NCBI RefSeq assembly: GCF_004364435.1
Contig: NZ_SOCT01000005.1
Coordinates: forward strand, 287,284-351,283
Source: Pseudomonas sp. LP_7_YM
GTDB lineage: Bacteria > Pseudomonadota > Gammaproteobacteria > Pseudomonadales > Pseudomonadaceae
Direction of reading: 5' to 3'
DNA length: 64,000 bases
Position 1 is the stretch's first letter; every line of letters starts with the position of its first letter. Of this stretch, positions 47,227 through 56,280 are shown piece after piece. Both the position numbers and the translations under genes were made by a program. The notes under the pieces are model-generated. The model did no database searches, was not told where the DNA came from, and worked only from the letters and a program-made list of their open reading frames with translations.

Positions 47227-48143
47227 AGATTCGAAAAATAAAACGCGCCCTCTATCGAATAACGCCCAACGGCCGTCAGGCGGTCATCGGGGTTCCATTC
47301 CTGTGGCTGTTCCTGTTCTTCGCATTGCCGTTTCTGATCGTGATCAAGATCAGCTTCGCTGAAGCGGACGTTGCGATTCCGCCATACACCGAGGTCTTTG
47401 CCTACGCCGAGCAGAAGCTCGACATCGTGCTCAACTTCGCCAACTACGCACTGCTGACCGGCGACGGCATGTATATTTCGGCCTACCTGGGTTCGCTGAA
47501 AATGGCCTTCATCAGCACCTTGCTGTGCCTGTTGATCGGCTACCCCATGGCCTACGGCATCTCCATCGCTCGCAAGGAAATGCAGACGGTGTTGCTGCTG
47601 CTGATCATGATGCCGACCTGGACCGCGATCCTGATCCGCGTCTACGCCTGGATGGGCATTCTCAGCAATAACGGCCTGCTCAATGCGTTTCTGCTGTGGC
47701 TGGGTGTGATCAGCGAGCCGTTGCAGATACTCAACACCAACCTCGCGGTCTACATCGGCGTGGTTTATTCGTACCTGCCCTTCATGATCCTGCCGCTGTA
47801 CGCCAATCTGGTGAAACATGATCAGAGCTTGCTGGAAGCTGCGTCGGACCTGGGTTCGAGCACCTTCAACAGCTTCTGGAAAATCACCGTACCGCTGTCC
47901 AAGAACGGCATCATCGCCGGCTGCATGCTGGTGTTCATTCCGGTGGTGGGTGAGTTCGTCATTCCGGAATTGCTGGGCGGCACCGAGACACTGATGATCG
48001 GTAGGGTCCTCTGGCAGGAATTCTTCAACAACCGCGACTGGCCGGTAGCGTCTGCGCTGGCAGTGGTGATGCTGCTGATCCTCATCGTGCCCATCATTCT
48101 GTTCAACCGCAGCCAGGCCAAAGAGCTGGAGGGCAAGGCATGA
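47223..48143 (+). CDS. spuG: Polyamine ABC transporter permease SpuG (PotB-type)
   Basis: This 306-residue permease has a basic N-terminus (MKIRKIKRALYRITPNGRQ), then six or so helices. The docking loop is LLEAASDLGSSTFNSFWKITVPLSKNGIIAG. The PotB-specific ISFAEADVAIPPYTE segment follows helix 1. Starts in the spuF stop (ATGA) and overlaps spuH likewise. Confidence 0.95.
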   Translation: MKIRKIKRALYRITPNGRQAVIGVPFLWLFLFFALPFLIVIKISFAEADVAIPPYTEVFAYAEQKLDIVLNFANYALLTGDGMYISAYLGSLKMAFISTLLCLLIGYPMAYGISIARKEMQTVLLLLIMMPTWTAILIRVYAWMGILSNNGLLNAFLLWLGVISEPLQILNTNLAVYIGVVYSYLPFMILPLYANLVKHDQSLLEAASDLGSSTFNSFWKITVPLSKNGIIAGCMLVFIPVVGEFVIPELLGGTETLMIGRVLWQEFFNNRDWPVASALAVVMLLILIVPIILFNRSQAKELEGKA

Positions 48144-49030
48144 GAGGCTTCCGATTCTCGAACCTGATGTTGGTGCTGGGCCTGTTATTCATCTACGCGC
48201 CGATGGTCATTCTGGTGATCTACTCGTTCAATGCCTCCAAACTGGTGACGGTCTGGGGTGGCTGGTCGGTGAAGTGGTACGTCGGCCTGCTCGACAACAC
48301 TCAGCTGATGAGCGCAGTGATGCGTTCGCTGGAAATCGCCCTGTACACCTCGGTGGCAGCAGTCGCGCTGGGCACCATGGCGGCGTTCGTGCTGACCCGC
48401 ATTACACGCTTCAAGGGCCGCACGTTTTTCGGTGGCCTGGTCACGGCGCCATTGGTCATGCCCGAGGTCATCACCGGTCTTTCGCTATTGCTGCTGTTCG
48501 TGGCCATGGCGCAATCGATCGGCTGGCCGCAGGAGCGGGGTGTCGTCACCATCTGGATTGCCCACACGACATTCTGTACGGCTTACGTGGCGGTGGTTGT
48601 CTCGGCGCGGCTGCGCGAGCTTGACCTGTCCATCGAGGAAGCCGCCATGGACCTTGGCGCGCGTCCGTGGAAGGTGTTCTTTCTGATCACCATCCCGATG
48701 ATCGCGCCATCACTGGCAGCGGGCGGCATGATGTCCTTCGCCCTGTCGCTGGACGATCTGGTGCTGGCAAGCTTTGTGTCCGGTCCTGGCTCGACAACCT
48801 TGCCGATGGAAGTGTTCTCGGCCGTGCGTCTGGGCGTGAAACCTGAAATCAACGCCATTGCCAGTCTGATTCTGCTGGCAGTGTCGATAGCGACGTTCCT
48901 GGTCTGGTTCTTCAGCCGCCGCGCTGAAAACAACCGCCGAAAGGCCATTCAACAAGCCATCGAAGAGGCGGCGGCAGACGGCTGGAAGCAACCGGATCCG
49001 CGACGTGCCAAGGTGGTTGATCCGGTTTGA
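48140..49030 (+). CDS. spuH: Polyamine ABC transporter permease SpuH (PotC-type)
   Basis: This 296-residue permease has six helices and the docking loop IEEAAMDLGARPWKVFFLITIPMIAPSLAAG. The PotC-type N-terminus is LGLLFIYAPMVILVIYSFNASKLVTVWGGWS. It overlaps spuG by 4 bp and ends the transporter set spuD-H. An inverted repeat follows at 49059-49086. Confidence 0.95.
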   Translation: MRGFRFSNLMLVLGLLFIYAPMVILVIYSFNASKLVTVWGGWSVKWYVGLLDNTQLMSAVMRSLEIALYTSVAAVALGTMAAFVLTRITRFKGRTFFGGLVTAPLVMPEVITGLSLLLLFVAMAQSIGWPQERGVVTIWIAHTTFCTAYVAVVVSARLRELDLSIEEAAMDLGARPWKVFFLITIPMIAPSLAAGGMMSFALSLDDLVLASFVSGPGSTTLPMEVFSAVRLGVKPEINAIASLILLAVSIATFLVWFFSRRAENNRRKAIQQAIEEAAADGWKQPDPRRAKVVDPV

Positions 49031-49332
49031 TCGATGGGTTGCGTGCGGCAAGCAGCGTGATCGTCCCACGCGGGCATGGGACGATCCGCAGAGCCGCAGG
49101 CGCTCGGGTTTCGTTCCGCCGCAGTGGGCGCGGCTCATCAACTGAACGTGCCGGCTGCAAGTCCTTCTGCATACCGAGGCCCAGGCCGGGCACAAAGCGG
49201 ACAGTGGTTTCTCATCGTCATCCTTGACGTGGAGTAACGGTCAAACGACCAGACCTGCTATTTCAGTTCGCTCTCGTGCCGACTGAAGTTCGGAAAAGGA
49301 TGCGACGAAACGCATCCTGATCTAGCTTGGCA
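49031..49332. other. Intergenic region after spuH, with a perfect inverted repeat
   Basis: GATCGTCCCA (49059-49068) and TGGGACGATC (49077-49086) form a perfect 10-bp stem with an 8-nt loop and no U-run. It resembles the Pseudomonas CCCACG-type palindromes rather than a classic terminator, yet its place just after the spu operon suggests a 3'-end or mRNA-stability role. The rest holds no supported gene. Confidence 0.55.
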
Positions 49333-49764
49333 TTATCGATCTGGCATGTTGCGCAGTAGCTGAGTCAACACTGGCGCCATTTTTGTTTGCGTACCCTGCC
49401 ATTTGGCCATCGACATCCCACCTTTCCCTCGCAGGTGGTAATGCGCCGCGCCCACTCGGTGCTGGTTCTTATCCCAAATTTCCAGGTCGGCGCTGGAAAG
49501 ATAGGGTACGAAATCCCAGGACCGATAGGCCACATACGTCATGCGATAGTCGCAACTGGCGGGCACTTGCGGGTACAGCTGCGAACTGATTCCGCGCTCT
49601 TGCAGACCGCGTTGCACGACTGCGACGAAGTCAGTTACCTGTACTTTAGGATTTTGCTCAATGCAGATTTCCGCAGGCCGAACCTCCAATGGTTCTACTT
49701 GAATGGATGTACATCCACCAAGGGTTATCCCAGCCAATACCAAACCGTATGCTGCCGCTTTCAT
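49333..49764 (-). CDS. Small lipoprotein (Sbal_3080-like family)
   Basis: This 143-residue protein has a lipoprotein signal with lipobox LGGC (Cys18). The mature part (EVRPAEICIEQNPKVQVTDFVAVVQRGLQERGISSQLY, DYRMTYVAYRSWDFVPYLSSADLEIWD, AKWQGTQTKMAPVLTQLL) matches the Sbal_3080-like lipoprotein pattern as I recall it. Function unknown; likely periplasm-facing and membrane-bound. It is alone between spuH and the acylase gene. Confidence 0.8.
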   Translation of the reverse strand: MKAAAYGLVLAGITLGGCTSIQVEPLEVRPAEICIEQNPKVQVTDFVAVVQRGLQERGISSQLYPQVPASCDYRMTYVAYRSWDFVPYLSSADLEIWDKNQHRVGAAHYHLRGKGGMSMAKWQGTQTKMAPVLTQLLRNMPDR

Positions 49765-49892
49765 GCCTGTCGTTACCTATTGAATAGCCCCCGATAAATC
49801 TAGCGAGGCCTGACTTTGCCAATGAGATATTGCGGGGGGGCATAATGCCACTTTTAAGCGCGGGAAGTAGGGGGTCTGTAGATTACTGATAG

Positions 49893-49935
49893 CTCCCCAC
49901 GTTCCGCGTGGGTATGCATGCGCTGACGCTATGCT
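49893..49935. repeat. Palindrome of the CCCACG...CGTGGG class
   Basis: CCCCACGTTCCGCGTGGGTATGCATGCGCTGACGC is a single degenerate copy of the second Pseudomonas palindrome family, also seen at 12138. Confidence 0.55.
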
Positions 49936-49992
49936 TCATTAGGGACAGACGCGGAGCCTGAGGATTAGCAGCGCCTTTAGTCGAGTCGGTGT

Positions 49993-52380
49993 TTACTGCC
50001 CCGGCACCACCCGCAACACCTCTTTGCTGTTCCCCGCCACATCCCCCTCACTGAACCGTTCCGGCATGTACTGGCCGTTTATGTAGGCCTTGGCCTGATC
50101 GGCGTAGTGTTTGTCGAACAGCACGCCGCTTTGCCCAACCGGATTGATGCCCAGCGCGTGGGCGGGGTCGGCGAAGTCGATCAGGCGCCTTGTCGAAGGC
50201 CCGTAAGTCACCGGCCACGGCGCGGCGGTGATGCTCGCCGAGAGATTGTTCGGGACTTCATGAGTGCCCGGCGCTGCGAATACGCCTACGTTGAACAGCA
50301 TACCCAGCGGCGGCTGGCGACCCAGTGGATGCTCGTGGGTCAGCGTGTGCGCTTTGCCCCATGTCCACTCGTCCGGGTTCACCCCGTACAGCGATTTGAG
50401 ATGCGAGACCGCCGCATGCCAAGCCACTTTCACGGTGTTGTCACGGTTTTCGGGGGCGGGGGAGTTGCGGTTGTTCCACCACGGCGAGCTCGCGTCCGCG
50501 GCCAGTCTTGGCAGTGCCATGTCGATGATCCGCGTCGACAGCAGCGTCGCGAACATCTCGTCACCCAATTCGTCGTGGAAGGTCTGATCACTCAGGTTGT
50601 AGAGGAACTGGTTGAACAGCGTTGCGCCTACTGAATCCACCGGATAGTCACCTGTCCAGGCCGCCAGACGCTCGACCAGTTTGTGCTCTTCGGGGTCGCT
50701 GATGACGCGCCGCAGCACCGGAATCAGCGGCGTGAGAATCTGCGTCGCATAGTCGGTCCGAGTACCGAGTTGCAGCGCCTTGCTGTTTTCCACGTTCCAT
50801 TTCACGCTGTCGTCACTCAACTGCCTGTCCAGCTGGCGACCCCGTTCAGCGAGGTTGTAGTAGCCGGGAATCTCCATACCGGTGGGCGACACGGGCTGGA
50901 AGTTGGCTGACACGATATAGCCACGGGCAGGATTTTCTTCCTGAGGATTGGCACTGAAGGGGTAGAAACCGTTCTTATCCGCCTGCTCGGTGCTACCGTC
51001 GAGGATGAACGCCGGGTTCACGCCGGCCGGCCGTTGGGGCAACTGCGCCGCCGCCCACCAGCCGATGTCGCCTTTGGCGTTGGCGTAGACCACGTTCAGG
51101 CCTGGCGATTGGATCTTCTGGGCGGCGCTGCGCATCTTGTCCAGCGTGTCTGCCCGGTTGGCCTCGTAGAAGCCTTGCAGAATCGGGTTCTCCGACTCCA
51201 GGAACGACCACCACATGGCGATAGGCGCAGTACCGCTGTTTTTCTCCAGCGCGTCGTTGATGATCGGACCGTGTGGCGATTGGCGTAGCACGAAGGAGAT
51301 TGGCGATTGGCCTTTGACCTTGATCTGCTCAGGGCGTGAAGTCATGTCGGCCCAGGCCCCGTGATACCAGACCTGATTGGGGTTATCAGGGTTAACCTTC
51401 TCGGCAATCAGATCGACGTCGTCGTTCTGGAACATCGTCAGGCTCCAGCCGAAATCCAGGTTATGCCCAAGCAAGGCGAACGGATCAAGCGCCTGGAAAT
51501 GCCCATACAGTTCCAAGCCCGGCGCTGACAGCTGCGCTTCATACCAGACTGCAGGCACCGAAAACCGGATGTGCGGGTCTCCCGCCAACAATGGCTTGCC
51601 ACTTTGTGTCCGACTGCCCGACACCGCCCAGGCATTGCTGCCCTCCAATTGCGGCAGCCCTGCGTCTTCCAGCGCCTGCTGACTGAGTAGCGCCAGATCG
51701 CCCAATCCTTTCCAGTCCTTGTCGCTCAGGGCGGGTATTGGATGCAATGCGCCTTGGGGCTGCCAGTCAAGATCGAAGACTTTCAGGTAGTCCGGGCCGA
51801 GTTGATCGCGGACATAGGTCAGCAGCGGTTCGGTACGAAATGCGGCGGCGAAGCTGTAGGCCAGATAACCCGCGATGCTCAGGGTGTCTTCGGCCGTGAA
51901 TGGCCGCTTATCGATGTCCATTACGTCGAACTCAATGGGCCTGGGGTGAGTCGCCTGATACTGATTCACGCCGTCCAGATACGCTTGCAGGGCCTGCCAG
52001 ACGGGCGTGTTCTTGTCCTGACGGGCGACATACTCATCAGCGTGCTGGCGAATGCGCAGGCTGCGAAACAGCTTGTCGGTGGAAACCAGTTTCGGTCCGA
52101 GCACCTCGGCCAGCTCGCCGCGCGCAAGGCGGCGCAGCATCTCCATCTGAAACAGACGATCCTGGGCATGGACATAACCCAGCGTGCGATACAGGTCGTC
52201 CTGATTCTCGGCCTTGATGTGCGGCACACCACGTTCGTCATAGCGCACGCTGACCGGCGCATGGAGGTGCGTCAGCGAGACCTCTCCATCGCGCACCGGC
52301 TGCTTGCTGTTGAGATACCAGGCTGCGCCGCCTGCAATCAGGATGAGCGCAAGGGCGATGACGAAAAGGCTGCGTTTCAT
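49993..52380 (-). CDS. hacB: Penicillin acylase family protein, HacB-like N-acyl-homoserine lactone acylase
   Basis: This 795-residue Ntn-hydrolase has an N-terminal export helix (LFVIALALILIAGGAAWYL). The proform is cut before the catalytic serine: Gly247-Ser248 in LPQLEGSNAWAVSGSRT, leaving an alpha chain of about 220 residues and a beta chain from Ser248. Beta-chain oxyanion and binding regions such as GHNLDFGWSLTMFQNDD are in place. In P. aeruginosa the gene after the spu cluster (PA0305) is HacB, and P. syringae HacB degrades acyl-homoserine lactone signals; size and location agree. Activity on the local signal cannot be deduced. Confidence 0.88.
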   Translation of the reverse strand: MKRSLFVIALALILIAGGAAWYLNSKQPVRDGEVSLTHLHAPVSVRYDERGVPHIKAENQDDLYRTLGYVHAQDRLFQMEMLRRLARGELAEVLGPKLVSTDKLFRSLRIRQHADEYVARQDKNTPVWQALQAYLDGVNQYQATHPRPIEFDVMDIDKRPFTAEDTLSIAGYLAYSFAAAFRTEPLLTYVRDQLGPDYLKVFDLDWQPQGALHPIPALSDKDWKGLGDLALLSQQALEDAGLPQLEGSNAWAVSGSRTQSGKPLLAGDPHIRFSVPAVWYEAQLSAPGLELYGHFQALDPFALLGHNLDFGWSLTMFQNDDVDLIAEKVNPDNPNQVWYHGAWADMTSRPEQIKVKGQSPISFVLRQSPHGPIINDALEKNSGTAPIAMWWSFLESENPILQGFYEANRADTLDKMRSAAQKIQSPGLNVVYANAKGDIGWWAAAQLPQRPAGVNPAFILDGSTEQADKNGFYPFSANPQEENPARGYIVSANFQPVSPTGMEIPGYYNLAERGRQLDRQLSDDSVKWNVENSKALQLGTRTDYATQILTPLIPVLRRVISDPEEHKLVERLAAWTGDYPVDSVGATLFNQFLYNLSDQTFHDELGDEMFATLLSTRIIDMALPRLAADASSPWWNNRNSPAPENRDNTVKVAWHAAVSHLKSLYGVNPDEWTWGKAHTLTHEHPLGRQPPLGMLFNVGVFAAPGTHEVPNNLSASITAAPWPVTYGPSTRRLIDFADPAHALGINPVGQSGVLFDKHYADQAKAYINGQYMPERFSEGDVAGNSKEVLRVVPGQ

Positions 52381-52525
52381 CCAGCGGCTCGAAAGATCAG
52401 TTAGAAGCCCGAAAGGCTACAGATTTGTCGCGTGGCTGTGTAGCCGCAAGGGCTCCTACAGGTTCAGCGGCGAGCCGGATTGGGATTGAGTTAAGCTCCT
52501 GCCCACTCAACCAGAGTCTTACACC

Positions 52526-53440
52526 ATGCGAATTCAATCCTGCGCCCTGGCCCTGTTGCTGGCACTAATCTGCTCCCACGTCCAGGCTTTCACTGGCCCG
52601 AAACCTGGAGACATCGTCGAAGTCAGCCTTGAACAGGTGCATCCGACTCAGACGGTCATCGGTTTTGATCAGGTGTATTACAAGCTCGAAAGCTTCGCCA
52701 AGGATCGACAAAAGCTGTTCGACGAGATTTGTGAGAGCAACGGCCAGAAGAAGGCCCGGGCGATCAGCAGCGGCGCCGATCCGTTGAAGCCTGAAACCTT
52801 CGCCTGCAAGGACCAGCCCGGCGCGCAATTGCAGGAGATGAAAAGCGTGGTGGTCGGCCCCGATGGCCAGTTCTACCTCACCGACGGCCATCACACCTTC
52901 AGTACGCTCTGGGAGCAACCCGGTGCCGGGCCGCAGATGAAAATGAACGTGCGCGTTACCGACAACTTCAGCGACAGCCCCGACATGGCGACGTTCTGGA
53001 ACAGGATGCAGCAGGCGCACAAGGTTTGGCTCAAGGACGGCAACGGGCAGTCGATTTCTCCCGATCAGTTGCCTGCGCATGTAGGGCTGCAATCCATGCA
53101 TAACGACATCCTGCGCAGCCTGGTGTATTTCGTCCGTGGCGCGGCCTACGACAAACCGAAATCGGGCGACGTCTCGCCGGAGTTTCTAGAGTTTTACTGG
53201 GCCGACTGGCTGCGCGGCCAGCTTGACCTGGCCGACTTCAATCTGAGTGAACGAAGCGGCTACCATCGGGCGTTGCAAGCCGCGAGCGATCTGATGGTCA
53301 AACCACCGCTGAGCAAACCGGTAGGAGGTGGCATGACGGCGAAACAGCTGGGCGGCTTGAAATCGGTCAAACGCAAGGTGCTGACCACGACAGTGGATGA
53401 AAAGCTGCCGTTGGTGATTGAGTACAAGAGTACGCATTGA
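52526..53440 (+). CDS. Secreted ParB/Srx-fold (ParBc_2-like) protein
   Basis: This 304-residue protein has a signal peptide (LALLLALICSHVQA, cut near 21) and then a ParB-like region: VEVSLEQVHPTQTVIGFDQVYYKL, a spacer, VVGPDGQFYLTDGHHTFSTLWEQ, with the DGHH box of the ParBc_2 family, and a C-terminal half (SPEFLEFYWADWLRGQLDL) of unknown fold. ParB/Srx-fold proteins bind nucleotides or act as nucleases, but this one is exported, so its ligand is unclear. Codon usage is normal. A single gene. Confidence 0.78.
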   Translation: MRIQSCALALLLALICSHVQAFTGPKPGDIVEVSLEQVHPTQTVIGFDQVYYKLESFAKDRQKLFDEICESNGQKKARAISSGADPLKPETFACKDQPGAQLQEMKSVVVGPDGQFYLTDGHHTFSTLWEQPGAGPQMKMNVRVTDNFSDSPDMATFWNRMQQAHKVWLKDGNGQSISPDQLPAHVGLQSMHNDILRSLVYFVRGAAYDKPKSGDVSPEFLEFYWADWLRGQLDLADFNLSERSGYHRALQAASDLMVKPPLSKPVGGGMTAKQLGGLKSVKRKVLTTTVDEKLPLVIEYKSTH

Positions 53441-53487
53441 TCTTGAAAGCTGCCTCCACGCAAAGATCATCCTGCCCTGAACCGCAC

Positions 53488-53583
53488 CTGTGAGAGTGAG
53501 TTCATTGGCGATTGGCCTCTCAAATTCGATGCATTTTGGTCCGATGTAGGGGCCTCTCGTGAACGGATTCGCTCCTGCGCAGG
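53488..53583. repeat. REP element pair, degenerate
   Basis: CTGTGAGAGTGAGTTCATTGGCGA and TCGTGAACGGATTCGCTCCTGCGCAGG are inverted arms with several changes, in the convergent gap between the ParB-like and thioredoxin-fold genes. Confidence 0.7.
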
Positions 53584-53608
53584 TGACCCGGCTTCTGCAC
53601 GAACGGGT

Positions 53609-54196
53609 TCAATCGCTGCCTGCCCAAGGGCAATAACACCCCACCGCCATCGTGTGGGTGGCATCGACCGACCGATCTGCCTCCAATGCCTGAAGAATCG
53701 GTTCGATAAAACTGTTCTGCGAATTGCACACCAGCCCTTCGCTGTAAGGCCCGAAATACGCGAGATTGCCTTGTCGATCCCAGATCGCCACTGCCGGACT
53801 TGAGGTTATCTGCAGGTCCCCTGGCAGGCTGTCCAAAGGCTTGATGGCGCTCAGGGTGACGGGCAGTCGGCCATGGCTGCCCGGTTTTTGCACCGCATAA
53901 AAATCCACGTCGCCTGTCACCGAAAACCGTTCCACCAAATCGCTCAGGTGCTCCTGATTGCCGACGTTGCACGGGCAGGCCGGGTCCCAGAAGTGCACCA
54001 CGCGAATGCGGCCCGGTCCTGCAAGCGCTGGCGGCAGGCGCAGGGTGTCGCCTGCAAACAACGCCGCGCGGTCACTGAACGCTCGGACGTATCGACCCTC
54101 AAACCATCTGTAGCCCAGCCACAATGCTGCCGCACACGCCGTGGCGATCAGCGCGAGCAATACCGTGCGACGTCGAGCGAGTGAGTGAGCGTTCAT
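53609..54196 (-). CDS. Membrane-anchored thioredoxin-fold protein (DUF6436-like)
   Basis: This 195-residue protein has one N-terminal helix (TVLLALIATACAAALWLGYRWF) and a thioredoxin-like periplasmic domain: IRVVHFWDPACPCNVGNQEHL with Cys74-x-Cys76 (a CxC rather than CxxC motif) and TSSPAVAIWDRQGNLAYFGPY as the cis-proline strand. Two further Cys near the end (GCYCPW) may form a second pair. It may reduce or isomerise disulfides or bind metal; the role is not known. Confidence 0.75.
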   Translation of the reverse strand: MNAHSLARRRTVLLALIATACAAALWLGYRWFEGRYVRAFSDRAALFAGDTLRLPPALAGPGRIRVVHFWDPACPCNVGNQEHLSDLVERFSVTGDVDFYAVQKPGSHGRLPVTLSAIKPLDSLPGDLQITSSPAVAIWDRQGNLAYFGPYSEGLVCNSQNSFIEPILQALEADRSVDATHTMAVGCYCPWAGSD

Positions 54197-54291
54197 GGGC
54201 GGCTTCGAGTTGGGTGACGTAGCTTGCCACGCCTGAGAGTACGGAAGAAACTCGATGCGTCACTTGTGAATTTCTGTTTGCCTGATGTGGG

Positions 54292-55245
54292 ATGCCGATG
54301 TCCAACACCTTCGACCCCGATAGCCTGCGCGCCAGCCTGCAGCCGCTCAGTGCGCAATTGGCGCTCACTGACGAGGCGCTGGCGTACCAGCGCTTCTACA
54401 GCCTGGGAGAGCTGGGGCATGAAGGGCGGGTCATCAGCCGGCTGGGTCGTTTCGAAATTGGCGGCTACGAGATCGTCGCCCAACTGTGGGCCCCGGAGCA
54501 TCCTGTAGCCACATTGGTGCTGATGCATGGTTTCTACGACCACATGGGGCTTTATCGTCATGTCATCGAGTGGGCGCTGGAACTGGGGTTCGCCGTGATT
54601 GCCTGCGACTTGCCGGGTCATGGTCTGTCCAGCGGTACTCGAGCAAGCATTACCGATTTTGCCGAATATCAGGCGGTCCTCGACCGGCTGTTTGAAGAAG
54701 CCGACATTCTCCAGTTGCCCAAGCCCTGGCACCTGTGCGGACAGAGCACAGGCGGAGCGATCATCATCGATCATTTGCTTAATCACGGTGACGAAAGTCC
54801 GGCGCAAGGACAATCGATTCTACTGGCGCCTCTGGTTCGTCCTCGCGGCTGGACCTGGTCGAAAGTCAGCTATTACCTGTTGCGCGCTTTCGTCAAAGGC
54901 ATCGATCGGCGCTTCAGCGAAAACTCCAACGCGCCTGCCTTTCTGCCGTTTCTGATGGCCGATCCGTTACAGCCACGGCGCTTGCCAACGGTCTGGGTGG
55001 GAGCGCTCGCGAAGTGGATCGAACGCATCGAAAGCGCTCCGCGGAGTGGACGCAGCCCATTGATCGTGCAAGGCGAGTCAGACATGACCGTGGCCTGGCG
55101 CCACAATCTGGCAGTGCTCAACGACAAGTTCGATCATCCGCAGATCTTCATGCTCCACGAAGCGCGGCATCATCTGGCCAATGAGCTGCCCGAGCTGAGG
55201 GCACAGTTCTTCAGATTTTTGACGCAGCGGATGGGGTGCAACTGA
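54292..55245 (+). CDS. Alpha/beta hydrolase (serine aminopeptidase S33 / lysophospholipase-like)
   Basis: This 317-residue cytosolic protein has an alpha/beta hydrolase fold: oxyanion LVLMHGFYDHMGLYRH, IACDLPGHGLSSGTRA, nucleophile Ser152 in GQSTGG, and the His in LHEARHHLANE. It is of the Hydrolase_4 type, acting on lipid or ester substrates. The start could be ATG 54292 or ATG 54298; neither has a strong ribosome site. No neighbour gives a hint of substrate. Confidence 0.87.
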   Translation: MPMSNTFDPDSLRASLQPLSAQLALTDEALAYQRFYSLGELGHEGRVISRLGRFEIGGYEIVAQLWAPEHPVATLVLMHGFYDHMGLYRHVIEWALELGFAVIACDLPGHGLSSGTRASITDFAEYQAVLDRLFEEADILQLPKPWHLCGQSTGGAIIIDHLLNHGDESPAQGQSILLAPLVRPRGWTWSKVSYYLLRAFVKGIDRRFSENSNAPAFLPFLMADPLQPRRLPTVWVGALAKWIERIESAPRSGRSPLIVQGESDMTVAWRHNLAVLNDKFDHPQIFMLHEARHHLANELPELRAQFFRFLTQRMGCN

Positions 55246-55336
55246 CGCCGTACGACAGTGGCCCGCTGGGGGGCTTCAAGTCAGCCACTTGTCTTGGGTG
55301 TGATAAGAGCAGACGACAGCGGGTCGTGACGCTCGG

Positions 55337-56077
55337 TCATCGCAGATTCTGTCCCACCGCAAGGCCAGCGCGAATCGACGCCAGCGCTGCCTGATAGTAG
55401 GCCTTGCCTTCGCTGGATTCGACGAAGGTTGAAAACTCTTCAAGCTCTGCGTCGGACAGGTCGCGATAGACGTACAGCAGCGTGTTGTTCATGTCGTTGG
55501 CAATCTGCGCCATCAGACGCTGGCGCTGGCCGTCGAGCATCCCTTGTGCCGCCCCGCCGCCCATCAAGCCCGGAATCATCGAACTCAGGCTGTCGGCAGC
55601 CACTCCGGCAATGGCCAGACTCACCTCGGCACCGGCTTCCTTGGCGGGCAGGGCGCTGGATAGATGGCCGATGATCAGCATGCGGTTGTCGCTGGCCTGC
55701 ATCTTCGGCAAGCCCTGCGCATTTTTCGCCAGTTGATCGGGCCGGGTCGCGGTCAGTTCGGCGTTGACGATCTTGCGGCCCAGAGGGGACTGGAAGAATT
55801 GCAGGGCAGGGTTCGGATCCTGCAACGTCTGCCGCAGTTTCTGCTCGGCGCGTTGATCCATCGCCTGAGGCGCGAAACGTTGATTGCTGTTGTTGATCAG
55901 GGCTTCAAAGACGGCGGGCGGCAGGCTGTTTTTGTAGTGCTGTTGCGCGGCATTGAGAGCGTCGTTGAAATGCGCGCGTTGTTCTGGCCAACCGGCGACC
56001 TTGTACAACTGATCGTGGCCGTCTGCCCGGGCGGGCAAGGTGCAGAACATCAACATCAGGAAAAACAGACGGCGCAT
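55337..56077 (-). CDS. DUF2059 domain protein, exported
   Basis: This 246-residue protein has a signal peptide (LFFLMLMFCTLPARADG) and a C-terminal DUF2059 helical region (YVYRDLSDAELEEFSTFVESSEGKAYYQAALASIRAGLAVG). The middle is Gln/Ala/Gly rich with a possible amphipathic stretch (SSMIPGLMGGGAAQGML). Function unknown; periplasmic by its signal. Confidence 0.82.
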   Translation of the reverse strand: MRRLFFLMLMFCTLPARADGHDQLYKVAGWPEQRAHFNDALNAAQQHYKNSLPPAVFEALINNSNQRFAPQAMDQRAEQKLRQTLQDPNPALQFFQSPLGRKIVNAELTATRPDQLAKNAQGLPKMQASDNRMLIIGHLSSALPAKEAGAEVSLAIAGVAADSLSSMIPGLMGGGAAQGMLDGQRQRLMAQIANDMNNTLLYVYRDLSDAELEEFSTFVESSEGKAYYQAALASIRAGLAVGQNLR

Positions 56078-56280
56078 AGTGACTCCTGTCGGCAGACCGC
56101 TATTCTCGGCGGGGCGGCGGGGATTTGTCGAGTTAACAAGTTGCCAGACCTCAAGAAAATCCTTGGGTTCGACGATGTTGCGTGTAAACGGCTAGCGGAT
56201 TTTCGCCGCGCGAAAATATTCTTTCTCCGGCAGACCGCGGGCTCTGTTGGATTGATCGGCGTGTGGATACTATGCGCGCC

